Part shown: positions 1 to 6,009 of the stretch, piece by piece | Numbering within the stretch: position 1 is the stretch's first letter | How the letters are laid out: the number at the start of each line of letters is the position of its first letter | Assembly (NCBI GenBank): GCA_030611625.1 | Contig: JAUWPK010000051.1 | Location: 1 to 12,298, forward strand | Source of the DNA: Promethearchaeum sp. | GTDB taxonomy: Archaea > Asgardarchaeota > Lokiarchaeia > Sigyniarchaeales > Promethearchaeaceae | Reading direction: 5' to 3' | Length of the DNA: 12,298 nt | Notes under the pieces: generated by a model | Seen by the model: the letters and a program-made list of their open reading frames with translations, nothing else | What the model was told of the DNA's origin: nothing | The model's database searches: none | Translations under genes and position numbers: made by a program

Positions 1-30
1 AAAACCTTTTTATTGAACAGAAATTTTCTT

Positions 31-40
31 GATATATAAT
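31..40 (+). promoter_or_regulatory. Candidate TATA box for the acyltransferase-like gene
   Basis: GATATATAAT lies about 40 bases upstream of the ATG at 78. An archaeal start site about 25 bases downstream would fall near 60 and give a short leader. Assigned by eye only; the region is AT-rich, so chance matches are common. Confidence 0.4.
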
Positions 41-77
41 CCCTTACTATGTTTCTTTAACAATATTAAGCAAAAGT

Positions 78-1511
78 ATGAAAATTGACTTCGTGATCGT
101 TTTTGGAATGACAACAGAAATTCAAATACAAAGGTTATCAAATAATAGTTCTATTCGACCAACCGAAACATTTCCGGAATTTAATCTTATTTTTCGCCTT
201 TCAAATTTCATACATAAATACAAGATTAACAGGGGTTTCGAAAAATTTCCATTTTTAGCTTTTAAGATTTTATCTATTTTTATCGGAATTGAACATGCAA
301 TAAACGGACACAAGCAGCTCTCAAAAACTTGGCAGTTCTTTTATCCAAAAAAGGAAAAAATGTATAGACATTGGACAAATCTATTTGTTAGATACAATAT
401 TGAGTTATGGCTTGATACAACTTTTTATCTTCCGTTACGAAATGCCACAAATGAGGAATATTTTAATCCAATTGAAGGTTTTGAAAATCTTAAACAAGCA
501 ATTTTAAAAAAAAAGGGAGTATTGGTCCCTACAATTCATATAGGTGAGTTTTATCATACATTATTCTCACTATTTCATAAAGAAATTGTTATTGATGGAA
601 AAAAGCAAAAAATACCGCTTGTTGTTTTAGGGAGTAAAGAAAATGACTTCCTTTTCAAAGAACAACTTAAACCTATTAAAAATTTAAAGGTTATACTTAC
701 TGATGATTTTAAAATCCTTAAAAAAACTGTTGAACATTATCTGAAGAAAAATTATACAGTTTTTCTAATCCAAGATTACTATTTTCCCAATCAATTAAGA
801 ACTCCATTTTATTATAATTCAAAAAATACCAAAAGTTCCAAAAATTCCAATTTCCTTATTCCATGTCCCCAAATGATCACACATTTTCATTTAAATTTAG
901 GTTGTCCTATTATTCCTGTCATAGCCATACCTAAACATAATCTGAAACACTCCCGTGTAAAATTTTTACCTGAGATTTGCCCTCAAACCATGGATATCTC
1001 TAAAGAAAATGAAAAATTAAAAAATGAAATCATAAATTTTCGCAATAATGCTCTTACTAAGAAACAGAGATATGGGCTAATATCACTCTTAATTAACCGA
1101 GAATTATATCCTTATGTATTTAAATATCCCTATTTGTGGCAAGAAGCGTTCCTTTTTTTTGATAGGACTAAGTTTAGAATTCAGTTGAAAGATATAAAAT
1201 CATATGTTGAATTATTGCACACAATTTTAGTTAAATTAAAGCTTTTTATCAAAAAAACATATGAACCAGGAAGGAAGGATAGCAAAATCTTACAAATTAT
1301 TGGGGGGATAGAATTAGATTTGGAAAACTTTGAACAAGATCCAAATGAAGAATTACAAATCAATAACAAATTTATAGAATTAGGGCGTATGAATGGAAGA
1401 AATGCAATTTCTAAAATAATTTTAATAATTAAATCCTTTCAAAATACGAATATCAAGACAAAATATAAGAATATTAATGAAAAACTCGATTCGCTTAGAA
1501 TTTTTTTCTAA
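78..1511 (+). CDS. LpxL/HtrB-like lysophospholipid acyltransferase family protein (altered catalytic motif)
   Basis: This 477-residue protein looks like the LPLAT fold of bacterial LpxL/HtrB acyltransferases, which transfer acyl chains to lipid acceptors at the cytoplasmic membrane face. Three blocks support this. GVLVPTIHIGEF (147-158) matches the family's 'G-hydrophobic-H-x-G' strand carrying the catalytic His, here His154. FLIQDYYFPNQ...RTPFYY (229-246) matches the 'D-Q...PFFG' acceptor region. PYLWQEAFLFFDRTKFR (351-367) resembles the C-terminal 'YLW-hRRfK' motif. The usual H-x4-D/E is not met: five residues after His154 is Tyr159, with Glu157 at +3, so activity is uncertain. Residues 368-477 extend past the family's usual end. 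The ATG at 78 follows a possible TATA box; an in-frame ATG at 108 is an alternative. No Shine-Dalgarno is visible. The gene appears monocistronic. Family assignment is moderate, substrate unknown; archaeal core lipids are ether-linked isoprenoids, so an acyl role is not obvious. Confidence 0.5.
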   Translation: MKIDFVIVFGMTTEIQIQRLSNNSSIRPTETFPEFNLIFRLSNFIHKYKINRGFEKFPFLAFKILSIFIGIEHAINGHKQLSKTWQFFYPKKEKMYRHWTNLFVRYNIELWLDTTFYLPLRNATNEEYFNPIEGFENLKQAILKKKGVLVPTIHIGEFYHTLFSLFHKEIVIDGKKQKIPLVVLGSKENDFLFKEQLKPIKNLKVILTDDFKILKKTVEHYLKKNYTVFLIQDYYFPNQLRTPFYYNSKNTKSSKNSNFLIPCPQMITHFHLNLGCPIIPVIAIPKHNLKHSRVKFLPEICPQTMDISKENEKLKNEIINFRNNALTKKQRYGLISLLINRELYPYVFKYPYLWQEAFLFFDRTKFRIQLKDIKSYVELLHTILVKLKLFIKKTYEPGRKDSKILQIIGGIELDLENFEQDPNEELQINNKFIELGRMNGRNAISKIILIIKSFQNTNIKTKYKNINEKLDSLRIFF

Positions 1512-1713
1512 AAATCAAACTATCAATCGATCTTATCAAACTATATAAGGTCCCCCTTGAAATCGATGCAATTTCGCAAAAATTAATAGTATATCTTCAA
1601 TTAGTTGTGTTTTTAATTCAATCTATTGGATTTTTACACTTAGATAAGGACTAAAAAGAGATTTTTAGATGGTGATACAAAATTCTTAAAGATTGCTTTA
1701 TTCCAAATATATA
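1512..1713 (+). promoter_or_regulatory. Intergenic promoter region upstream of the first ABC exporter
   Basis: This 200-base gap has no convincing small gene. It carries a 10-bp direct repeat ATCAAACTAT at 1514-1523 and 1535-1544, 21 bp apart (two helical turns). The second copy overlaps a candidate TATA box CTATATAAG at 1541-1549. A short dyad GAAAT-N7-ATTTC lies at 1559-1575, near the start site that TATA box would predict. The leader would then be about 140 bases, long for an archaeon, so a closer promoter is possible. Confidence 0.3.
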
Positions 1714-2745
1714 ATGGGTCCTAAAGCAGAAGTTATTATCGAACTTAAAAATTTAACAAAGAAATTTAAAATCGTAACAGCTGTGAATAATCTTAATTTG
1801 GAAATTTACAAGGGAGAAATTTTAGGATTTTTAGGTCCTAATGGAGCTGGAAAAACAACAACTATGAAGCTAATAGCGAGTTTGCTCCATCCAACTGAGG
1901 GAGAAATTTTCGTTAGAGAAAATGGAAAATTACAGAAATTAACATCCCACAATAAAGATTATCTCTTAGATAATATTGGTTTTTTGATCGAAAATCCAGA
2001 ATTTTATAAAGATAGAACTCCCCGACAACTATTAACACTATTTGCAAAATTAAAAGGCTATCCGAGAGATAAAATTGAAGATCGAGTTGAAGAGATTATC
2101 CACATGGTGGGTTTATCACAGTGGATAGATCAAAAGTTGGGAACTTTTTCAAAAGGTATGAGACAAAAAATAGGGATTCTATCTGCTCTTGTACATGATC
2201 CCGTTATTTTGGTATTAGATGAACCTCAAACTGGTCTGGACCCTAAAGCAAGAAGAGAAATTCGAGATCTACTGCTTCAATTGAAAAATCAAGGAAAAAC
2301 CATATTTCTTTCAAGTCACCTTCTTTATGAAATAGCTGAAATAGCAGATCGAGTTGCAATTATTTCTCACGGAATACTTGTTGCTTGTGATACATTAGAA
2401 AACTTAGAAGCACAAGCAAAAAGTAGTCAAATTCAAGTTGAACTACTTAATATCAATGATATTAAAAATACCGGGATTAAGATAGATAAATTAATTCGGA
2501 GTTTTTTAACAGACCCAATTCGTTATAATAAAGATTCAAAAGTGTTTGAATTACCTTTTGATGGAGATCCTGAAAAACAATACGAAATACTCCAAATACT
2601 AGTAGAAAACAAGATGAAAATAATAGATTTCACTGTATCTAAGGCTGATTTATTAGAAAGTTTATATTTACAGCACATCTCTCAAAGTGATAAAACTTAT
2701 AAGGAATTTCAGAAGAAAGCTATAAAAGTTGAAAAAATAATTTAA
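1714..2745 (+). CDS. ABC-2 exporter ATP-binding protein, BcrA/LanF-like
   Basis: This is the nucleotide-binding subunit of an ABC exporter; it hydrolyses ATP on the cytoplasmic side to drive the permease encoded next. In numbering from an in-frame TTG at 1693, the Walker A GPNGAGKT is at 48-55, an ABC signature variant FSKGMRQ at 152-158, Walker B VILVLDEP at 171-178, D-loop GLDP at 181-184 and switch His209. The Q-loop segment reads GFLIENPEFY, with Glu100 where Gln is usual. That 'IENP' form is typical of the BcrA and lantibiotic-immunity LanF group. Residues ~225-350 form a C-terminal extension with no assigned role. I prefer the ATG at 1714 (343 residues), because the TTG at 1693 has no ribosome-binding site and the seven extra residues lie outside the domain. 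The permease starts three bases after the stop, so the two form an operon. Substrate unknown; peptide, lipid or drug export are all possible. Confidence 0.9.
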   Translation: MGPKAEVIIELKNLTKKFKIVTAVNNLNLEIYKGEILGFLGPNGAGKTTTMKLIASLLHPTEGEIFVRENGKLQKLTSHNKDYLLDNIGFLIENPEFYKDRTPRQLLTLFAKLKGYPRDKIEDRVEEIIHMVGLSQWIDQKLGTFSKGMRQKIGILSALVHDPVILVLDEPQTGLDPKARREIRDLLLQLKNQGKTIFLSSHLLYEIAEIADRVAIISHGILVACDTLENLEAQAKSSQIQVELLNINDIKNTGIKIDKLIRSFLTDPIRYNKDSKVFELPFDGDPEKQYEILQILVENKMKIIDFTVSKADLLESLYLQHISQSDKTYKEFQKKAIKVEKII

Positions 2746-2748
2746 TAG

Positions 2749-3606
2749 ATGATTAAAATGGAAGAAAGCATGCAAATTAAAGAAAATATTGGGCCAAAAA
2801 GAAAACTTCAGCAAATTTATGATATAGGGTATTTTGAAATTATTCGAAATTTTAAAAAAACGCTTATTCTCCTGATTATAGCAGCTGTTATTTTTATTTT
2901 ATTTGTGATAGGTCAGGAATATCAATTTGGCCAAGGTGTTGAGCTACCAACAGACCCTGCGGATTTTGCTTTAGGTTTTCTCATGATGTCCATCGATTCT
3001 CTAGTTTTAATAAGTGCAACATCATATGGAGGCTCAATTATCGTAACAGATTTTGAAAAATTAACAGGAAATATTCTTTTTCCTAAAATTAGCAGAGAAC
3101 GTTTGTTTGTTGGGCGATTTTTGGCAAATTATTTGATGAATGCTTTTGTTATATTATTTTACTATATTCTTATAGCTTTCATTGTTTTTATCAAATATTT
3201 GGGTATTCCAAAGATATTATGGACTAGTTTAGGGTGGGCTTTATTATATATTCTTCTAATCCTATCTTTCACAATTTTGTTCAGTTCGTTTATGAAAAGT
3301 ACTGCAGGAGCCGTAGTTCTTTCTTTACTAATAAATATGATTGTATTTCCAATTATTCAATCTATCTTATCTGTATTTTCTACTGTTGAACCTTTATTTA
3401 TTCTTCCCTACTATGCAACAATCATTACTGGTTGTTTTAATATGCCAGAAGGTGATAGATTTCAAACAATCCCAATTATGGAAGGTTTAGATATAACCTT
3501 GTGGATAACACCAAGCTTTCAGGCTGCATTAATCGGAACAACTATTTTCTCCTTTGTCTTTTTGTTTTCTGCTTATCTTATTTTTCGGAATAGGCAAAAT
3601 AAATAA
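2749..3606 (+). CDS. ABC-2 type exporter permease (six membrane helices)
   Basis: This 285-residue integral membrane protein is the partner of the ATPase just upstream. Hydrophobic helices are visible at about 37-55, 73-99, 131-152, 157-180, 187-210 and 256-280, the usual count for one ABC-2 subunit, so the working transporter would be a dimer of permease plus two ATPases. The segment DFEKLTGNILFPKISRERLF (101-120) matches the ABC-2 coupling region 'E-x-GT-x-x-L-x-x-P-x-S-R', which contacts the ATPase. The N-terminal ~35 residues are charged and cytoplasmic. In-frame ATG codons at 2749, 2758 and 2770 are all possible starts; none has a clear ribosome-binding site, and the first is closest to the upstream stop. 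A T-rich terminator-like tract follows. Confidence 0.85.
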   Translation: MIKMEESMQIKENIGPKRKLQQIYDIGYFEIIRNFKKTLILLIIAAVIFILFVIGQEYQFGQGVELPTDPADFALGFLMMSIDSLVLISATSYGGSIIVTDFEKLTGNILFPKISRERLFVGRFLANYLMNAFVILFYYILIAFIVFIKYLGIPKILWTSLGWALLYILLILSFTILFSSFMKSTAGAVVLSLLINMIVFPIIQSILSVFSTVEPLFILPYYATIITGCFNMPEGDRFQTIPIMEGLDITLWITPSFQAALIGTTIFSFVFLFSAYLIFRNRQNK

Positions 3607-3609
3607 TAG

Positions 3610-3680
3610 TTTCATTTTTTTTTCATTTTTTTCCCTAACTTATCCTTTTTTCATTTTCTTTTTGTTCTACTTTTTTATTT
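3610..3680 (+). terminator. T-rich tract, probable terminator of the first ABC operon
   Basis: Several runs of five to nine T residues begin four bases after the permease stop, with no hairpin. Archaeal RNA polymerase terminates at such U-tracts. The remaining sequence up to ~3800 shows no gene; a dyad GAAATT-N4-AATTTC sits at 3768-3783, upstream of the next TATA box. Confidence 0.55.
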
Positions 3681-3807
3681 ATTCATCAATTTGAATGATT
3701 ACACGTAGAAAAAGATATTTCTATAAGTGGTTCTCAAGATACCAAGATTTTCATCATTCATAGCAAAGAAATTCAATAATTTCAATGTGACTAAAATGTA
3801 GGATAAA

Positions 3808-3815
3808 TTTATATA
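3808..3815 (+). promoter_or_regulatory. TATA box of the membrane regulator gene
   Basis: TTTATATA, with transcription expected to start around 3836-3840. The same TTTATA core occurs upstream of the free XRE gene, the second ABC ATPase and the surface protein. Confidence 0.55.
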
Positions 3816-3818
3816 TTC

Positions 3819-3861
3819 GTGTCAACTTTAATTGACTAGGTGTGTCAAATAAACTTGACAC
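3819..3861 (+). promoter_or_regulatory. Two tandem 20-bp dyad operators
   Basis: The downstream dyad is perfect: GTGTCAA (3842-3848), six bases, TTGACAC (3855-3861). The upstream copy has the same left arm GTGTCAA (3819-3825), the same six-base spacing, and a degenerate right arm TTGACTA (3832-3838). The copies are offset by 23 bp. They run from just after the TATA box across the predicted start site, where a bound protein would block initiation. This is the expected layout for autorepression by a dimeric helix-turn-helix protein. The XRE-domain product of the gene immediately downstream is the first candidate ligand; that link is inference. Confidence 0.65.
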
Positions 3862-3893
3862 CATCAAAAAAAATTTATGGAAAATGGAAAAAA

Positions 3894-4727
3894 ATGGATA
3901 AAAAAGAAGAAAAAGTTTATGGGATTGAATCTTCCTATATAACTAGCCAAATGATCGGAAATTTTGTTGTTTCACTTTTTGTTGGATTAGGAATTTATGG
4001 TACAGGATGGTTAATTGTATTAATTATAAAGGATGATGGTGGAACACTTCCAACATCATTATGGCCTATAATTTGGGGAATTATTTTTGGGTTTGCGATA
4101 ATTTTATTAACACTGACATACATATTCGATGGAATGTACTATAGAAATTTTTCATATGAAATTTCAGAAAAATTCATCATCATACGGTATGGCAGATTGA
4201 CTAGGACTAAAACAACGATTCCTTTTAGTCGGATACAAAATATAGCAATACATCAAAATATCAGGGATAGATGGTTGAATATTTATACAGTAAAAGTTGA
4301 AACAGCTGGAAATTCTGCTGCGGTATCATCTTCTCAAAAAGGGACAGTTCGACCAGAAGGTTATATTCCTGCAATAAAGGATCCAAAAGAACTTGAAAAT
4401 ATGATCAATCAAATGGTTCATCGCTATACGCAAGATATCCCTAAAGAGGTTCGAGAAAAAGTATTTATGGATAGCAATGTCGCTTTTGATGAGTTTATTT
4501 CCTACTTCCTTTCAAAAATGCGGGAAAAAGATCAATTAAAAACAAGCATTAAGACACTTAGAAAAATTTCAAATTGGAGTCAAGAAGAACTTGCAGAAAA
4601 ACTTGGTGTGTCAAGAACAACTGTACAATATTTAGAAGCAGGGGAATATGTCCCATCTTTAACTTTAGCATTGAGAATTTCTCATGTATTTAATGTTTCA
4701 ATCGAGGATGTATTTAAACTTGAATAA
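3894..4727 (+). CDS. Membrane-anchored bacterial PH domain protein fused to a C-terminal XRE helix-turn-helix
   Basis: This 277-residue protein joins a membrane module to a DNA-binding domain. Numbered from the ATG at 3894: two hydrophobic helices at ~22-45 and ~56-77; then a bPH_2 (DUF304, YdbS/YdbT-type) domain at ~83-167, recognised from 'YEIS...IIIRYGRLTRTKTTIPFSRIQNIAIHQN', 'RDRWLNIYTVKVETAG' and 'YIPAIKDP'; a charged linker at ~168-217; and an HTH_3/XRE domain at ~218-277 with Q-E-E-L-A-E-K-L and recognition helix SRTTVQYLEAG. Both the PH domain and the HTH would face the cytoplasm. In Bacillus, YdbS/YdbT belong to an envelope-stress regulon, so an envelope-sensing regulator is a reasonable inference. 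A GTG at 3840 would add 18 residues and could be leaderless, but that stretch is the operator dyad, so I prefer the ATG. The gene sits between two ABC exporters and just before a free XRE gene. Confidence 0.85.
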   Translation: MDKKEEKVYGIESSYITSQMIGNFVVSLFVGLGIYGTGWLIVLIIKDDGGTLPTSLWPIIWGIIFGFAIILLTLTYIFDGMYYRNFSYEISEKFIIIRYGRLTRTKTTIPFSRIQNIAIHQNIRDRWLNIYTVKVETAGNSAAVSSSQKGTVRPEGYIPAIKDPKELENMINQMVHRYTQDIPKEVREKVFMDSNVAFDEFISYFLSKMREKDQLKTSIKTLRKISNWSQEELAEKLGVSRTTVQYLEAGEYVPSLTLALRISHVFNVSIEDVFKLE

Positions 4728-4757
4728 TATTTGAAAATTTTAGCAGAAAGAATGAAA

Positions 4758-4765
4758 TTTATAGT
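4758..4765 (+). promoter_or_regulatory. Candidate TATA box of the small XRE gene
   Basis: TTTATAGT, 64 bases before the TTG start. Transcription would begin near 4787, where an imperfect palindrome (TTCA...TGAA, 4787-4803, one mismatched pair) is also found. Confidence 0.4.
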
Positions 4766-4821
4766 ATTAAAACCAATAAACTAGATTTCAATAAATTAAT
4801 GAAGAGGAACGTGGATACTTT

Positions 4822-5019
4822 TTGAGAACAAAAATTCGGAAATTTCGAGAAAGTAGAAATATATCTCAGAAAGAATTAGGTGAACTTGTAGGAGTATCCC
4901 GTCAAACAATTAATTACATAGAATTGGGAAAAACTTCACCTAAAATAACAGTTGCTCTTAAGATCGCTAAGGTTTTCAACATCTCTGTAGAAGAAATTTT
5001 TGAATTAGAAGATGAATGA
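4822..5019 (+). CDS. Small XRE-family transcriptional regulator
   Basis: This 65-residue protein is a single HTH_3/XRE domain: SQKELGELVGVSRQTINYIELGKTSP spans helices 2 to 4, and ...ALKIAKVFNISVEEIFELE closes the fold, as in the YgzD/YozG-type mini-regulators. It probably binds DNA as a dimer. Aligned by eye without gaps to the C-terminal domain of the upstream membrane regulator, it shares about 30 of 63 residues, so the two are close relatives. The start is a TTG at 4822; a GAGG at 4804-4807 is rather far upstream for a ribosome-binding site. An ATG at 4799 in another frame runs MKRNVDTF and ends at a TGA overlapping this TTG. One extra T in the TTTTT run would join that ATG to this frame, so the true N-terminus needs checking. 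Likely role: regulating itself or the exporters. Confidence 0.85.
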   Translation: MRTKIRKFRESRNISQKELGELVGVSRQTINYIELGKTSPKITVALKIAKVFNISVEEIFELEDE

Positions 5020-5039
5020 AGATTATCATCAAACCACAA

Positions 5040-5094
5040 TCATATGGTTCTTATGATACTCATAGGAAAATATGGATGCTCATATAAGATATGA
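5040..5094 (+). promoter_or_regulatory. Three tandem TCATA/TATGR dyads (candidate operator array)
   Basis: TCATA occurs at 5040, 5060 and 5080, exactly 20 bp apart. Each copy pairs with an inverted TATGR: TATGA at 5052, TATGG at 5071, TATGA at 5090, spaced 19 bp. The three dyads therefore read TCATA-N7-TATGA, TCATA-N6-TATGG and TCATA-N5-TATGA. The array sits in the 183-base gap between the small XRE gene and the second ABC operon, about 60 bp upstream of that operon's candidate TATA box. Phased inverted half-sites suggest cooperative binding by a dimeric regulator; one of the two neighbouring XRE proteins is the obvious candidate. The rest of the gap holds only the promoter. Confidence 0.5.
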
Positions 5095-5153
5095 TTACTA
5101 TGGGAAATTGATAATACATTGAAATAACTTCTTTTTTTTATAATATAATTAAA

Positions 5154-5161
5154 TTTATATC
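5154..5161 (+). promoter_or_regulatory. TATA box of the second ABC operon
   Basis: TTTATATC lies 49 bases before the ATG at 5203. A second AT-rich candidate, TTTATAAT, begins at 5137. Confidence 0.45.
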
Positions 5162-5189
5162 AAAATCAAAGGAATCATAAATAACTAGA

Positions 5190-5194
5190 AAGGA
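5190..5194 (+). promoter_or_regulatory. Ribosome-binding site of the second ABC ATPase
   Basis: AAGGA ends eight bases before the ATG at 5203 and supports that start. Confidence 0.6.
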
Positions 5195-5202
5195 AAAAAA
5201 AA

Positions 5203-5733
5203 ATGGAAAATAATGAATCTGTATTGTTGGATGTCGAATCGTTATCAAAATCTTTTGAAAATGTACAAGCAGTAGATAATCTCTCATTTCAGATCCGAAA
5301 GGGAGAAATTTACGGCTTGTTGGGACCAAATGGAGCTGGAAAAACAACTACAATTAAGTTAATTTTAGGTTTGTTAGAAGCAGATGCTGGAAACATCACG
5401 GTCTTAGGACTTAAACCTGAAAATGATGAAGTTGAAATAAAGAATCGGATTGGATATGTATCTGAAGAGCCTTTGATTTACAAATCTTTAACACCAAAGG
5501 AATTATTCAATTTTATTGCATCGATTCGTAAGTTAGATGGCGCAAAAGTAACAAAGAAGTTAGCTGAATACTTAGAAGGTTTGAGCGCAATCGAATATTA
5601 TGATCGTTTAATTTCTACTTTATCAAGAGGAAATAAACAAAAAGTACAAATTATAGCTGCAATCTTACATGATCCTGAAATTTTGATCATGGATGAACCT
5701 TTGGCTGGATTAGATGCAAATCAGTTAAAGTAG
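5203..5733 (+). CDS. ABC exporter ATP-binding protein, N-terminal part (frameshifted gene)
   Basis: This is the nucleotide-binding subunit of the second ABC exporter. It has Walker A GPNGAGKT (41-48), a Q-loop region GYVSEEPLIY in which Glu88 replaces the usual Gln, a signature variant LSRGNKQ (140-146), Walker B LIMDEP (161-166) and D-loop GLD (169-171). Reading then stops at TAG (5731-5733). The next frame continues the family sequence without a gap: from 5730 it reads VVKEIIDLHTKRGG...FSTH, giving the missing switch His (197 in the joined protein). One lost A in TTAAAG (5725-5730; TTAAAAG expected) explains the break, and the joined product would be 265 residues, normal for the family. Alone, this part lacks the H-loop and should be inactive. 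The good ribosome-binding site and an intact downstream permease suggest a recent mutation, a sequencing error or recoding rather than an old pseudogene. Confidence 0.85.
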   Translation: MENNESVLLDVESLSKSFENVQAVDNLSFQIRKGEIYGLLGPNGAGKTTTIKLILGLLEADAGNITVLGLKPENDEVEIKNRIGYVSEEPLIYKSLTPKELFNFIASIRKLDGAKVTKKLAEYLEGLSAIEYYDRLISTLSRGNKQKVQIIAAILHDPEILIMDEPLAGLDANQLK

Positions 5734-5999
5734 TCAAAGAAATAATAGATTTACATACCAAACGAGGTGGATCTGTCTTGTTTTCTACTCACATAATGGA
5801 AGTTGCTGAAGATATTTGTGATCGAATTGGAATTATTAATGATGGAAAATTAGTTGCAGAGGGTAATTTTGAAGAACTTCGCCAAAAAGCAAATGCAATT
5901 GGAGATAATGTCGATTTAGAAGATATTTTCCTAAAACTTACCGAACAAGACGAATCAATAAATGAAATTATTGAAAAACTCCGAACCACAATGAAATGA
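5730..5999 (+). CDS. ABC exporter ATP-binding protein, C-terminal part of the frameshifted gene
   Basis: Reading from G5730, this frame gives the 89 residues that finish the ATPase: VVKEIIDLHTKRGGSVLFSTHIMEVAEDICDRIGIINDGKLVAEG carries the switch histidine and the last strands of the nucleotide-binding domain, followed by a charged C-terminal tail. The first in-frame ATG here is 5799 and a TTG lies at 5778, but neither has a convincing ribosome-binding site, and both leave out the helix after the D-loop. It is best treated as part of the gene beginning at 5203, not as an independent gene. Its stop overlaps the ribosome-binding site of the permease. Confidence 0.8.
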   Translation, partial: VVKEIIDLHTKRGGSVLFSTHIMEVAEDICDRIGIINDGKLVAEGNFEELRQKANAIGDNVDLEDIFLKLTEQDESINEIIEKLRTTMK

Positions 6000-6002
6000 G
6001 GT
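5998..6002 (+). promoter_or_regulatory. Ribosome-binding site of the permease, overlapping the ATPase stop
   Basis: GAGGT, seven bases before the ATG at 6010, includes the last two bases of the ATPase stop codon TGA. This suggests translational coupling: full translation of the ATPase, across the frameshift, would bring ribosomes to the permease start. Confidence 0.65.
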
Positions 6003-6009
6003 AAAATAA

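Noticed and set aside
1693..1713. TTG start adding seven residues to the first ABC ATPase
   Set aside because: There is no ribosome-binding site, and the ATG at 1714 gives a normal N-terminus for the family.
1706..1715. ATATATAATG as the TATA box of the first ABC operon
   Set aside because: It overlaps the start codon; transcription from it would begin inside the coding region with no usable downstream start before Walker A.
3840..3893. GTG start at 3840 adding 18 residues to the PH-XRE protein
   Set aside because: It lies within the operator dyad, and the added residues belong to no domain. It would fit a leaderless start from the TATA box at 3808, so it is not fully excluded.
5040..5094. 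Repeat array as a small CRISPR
   Set aside because: Units are only about 20 bp with five-base conserved half-sites; there are no full repeat-spacer units and no cas genes.
5138..5347. Minus-strand open frame across the start of the second ABC ATPase
   Set aside because: It overlaps the promoter, ribosome-binding site and Walker A coding region of a certain gene.
5778..5999. An independent small protein
   Set aside because: It is the C-terminal end of the frameshifted ATPase, in register with the family sequence from 5730.
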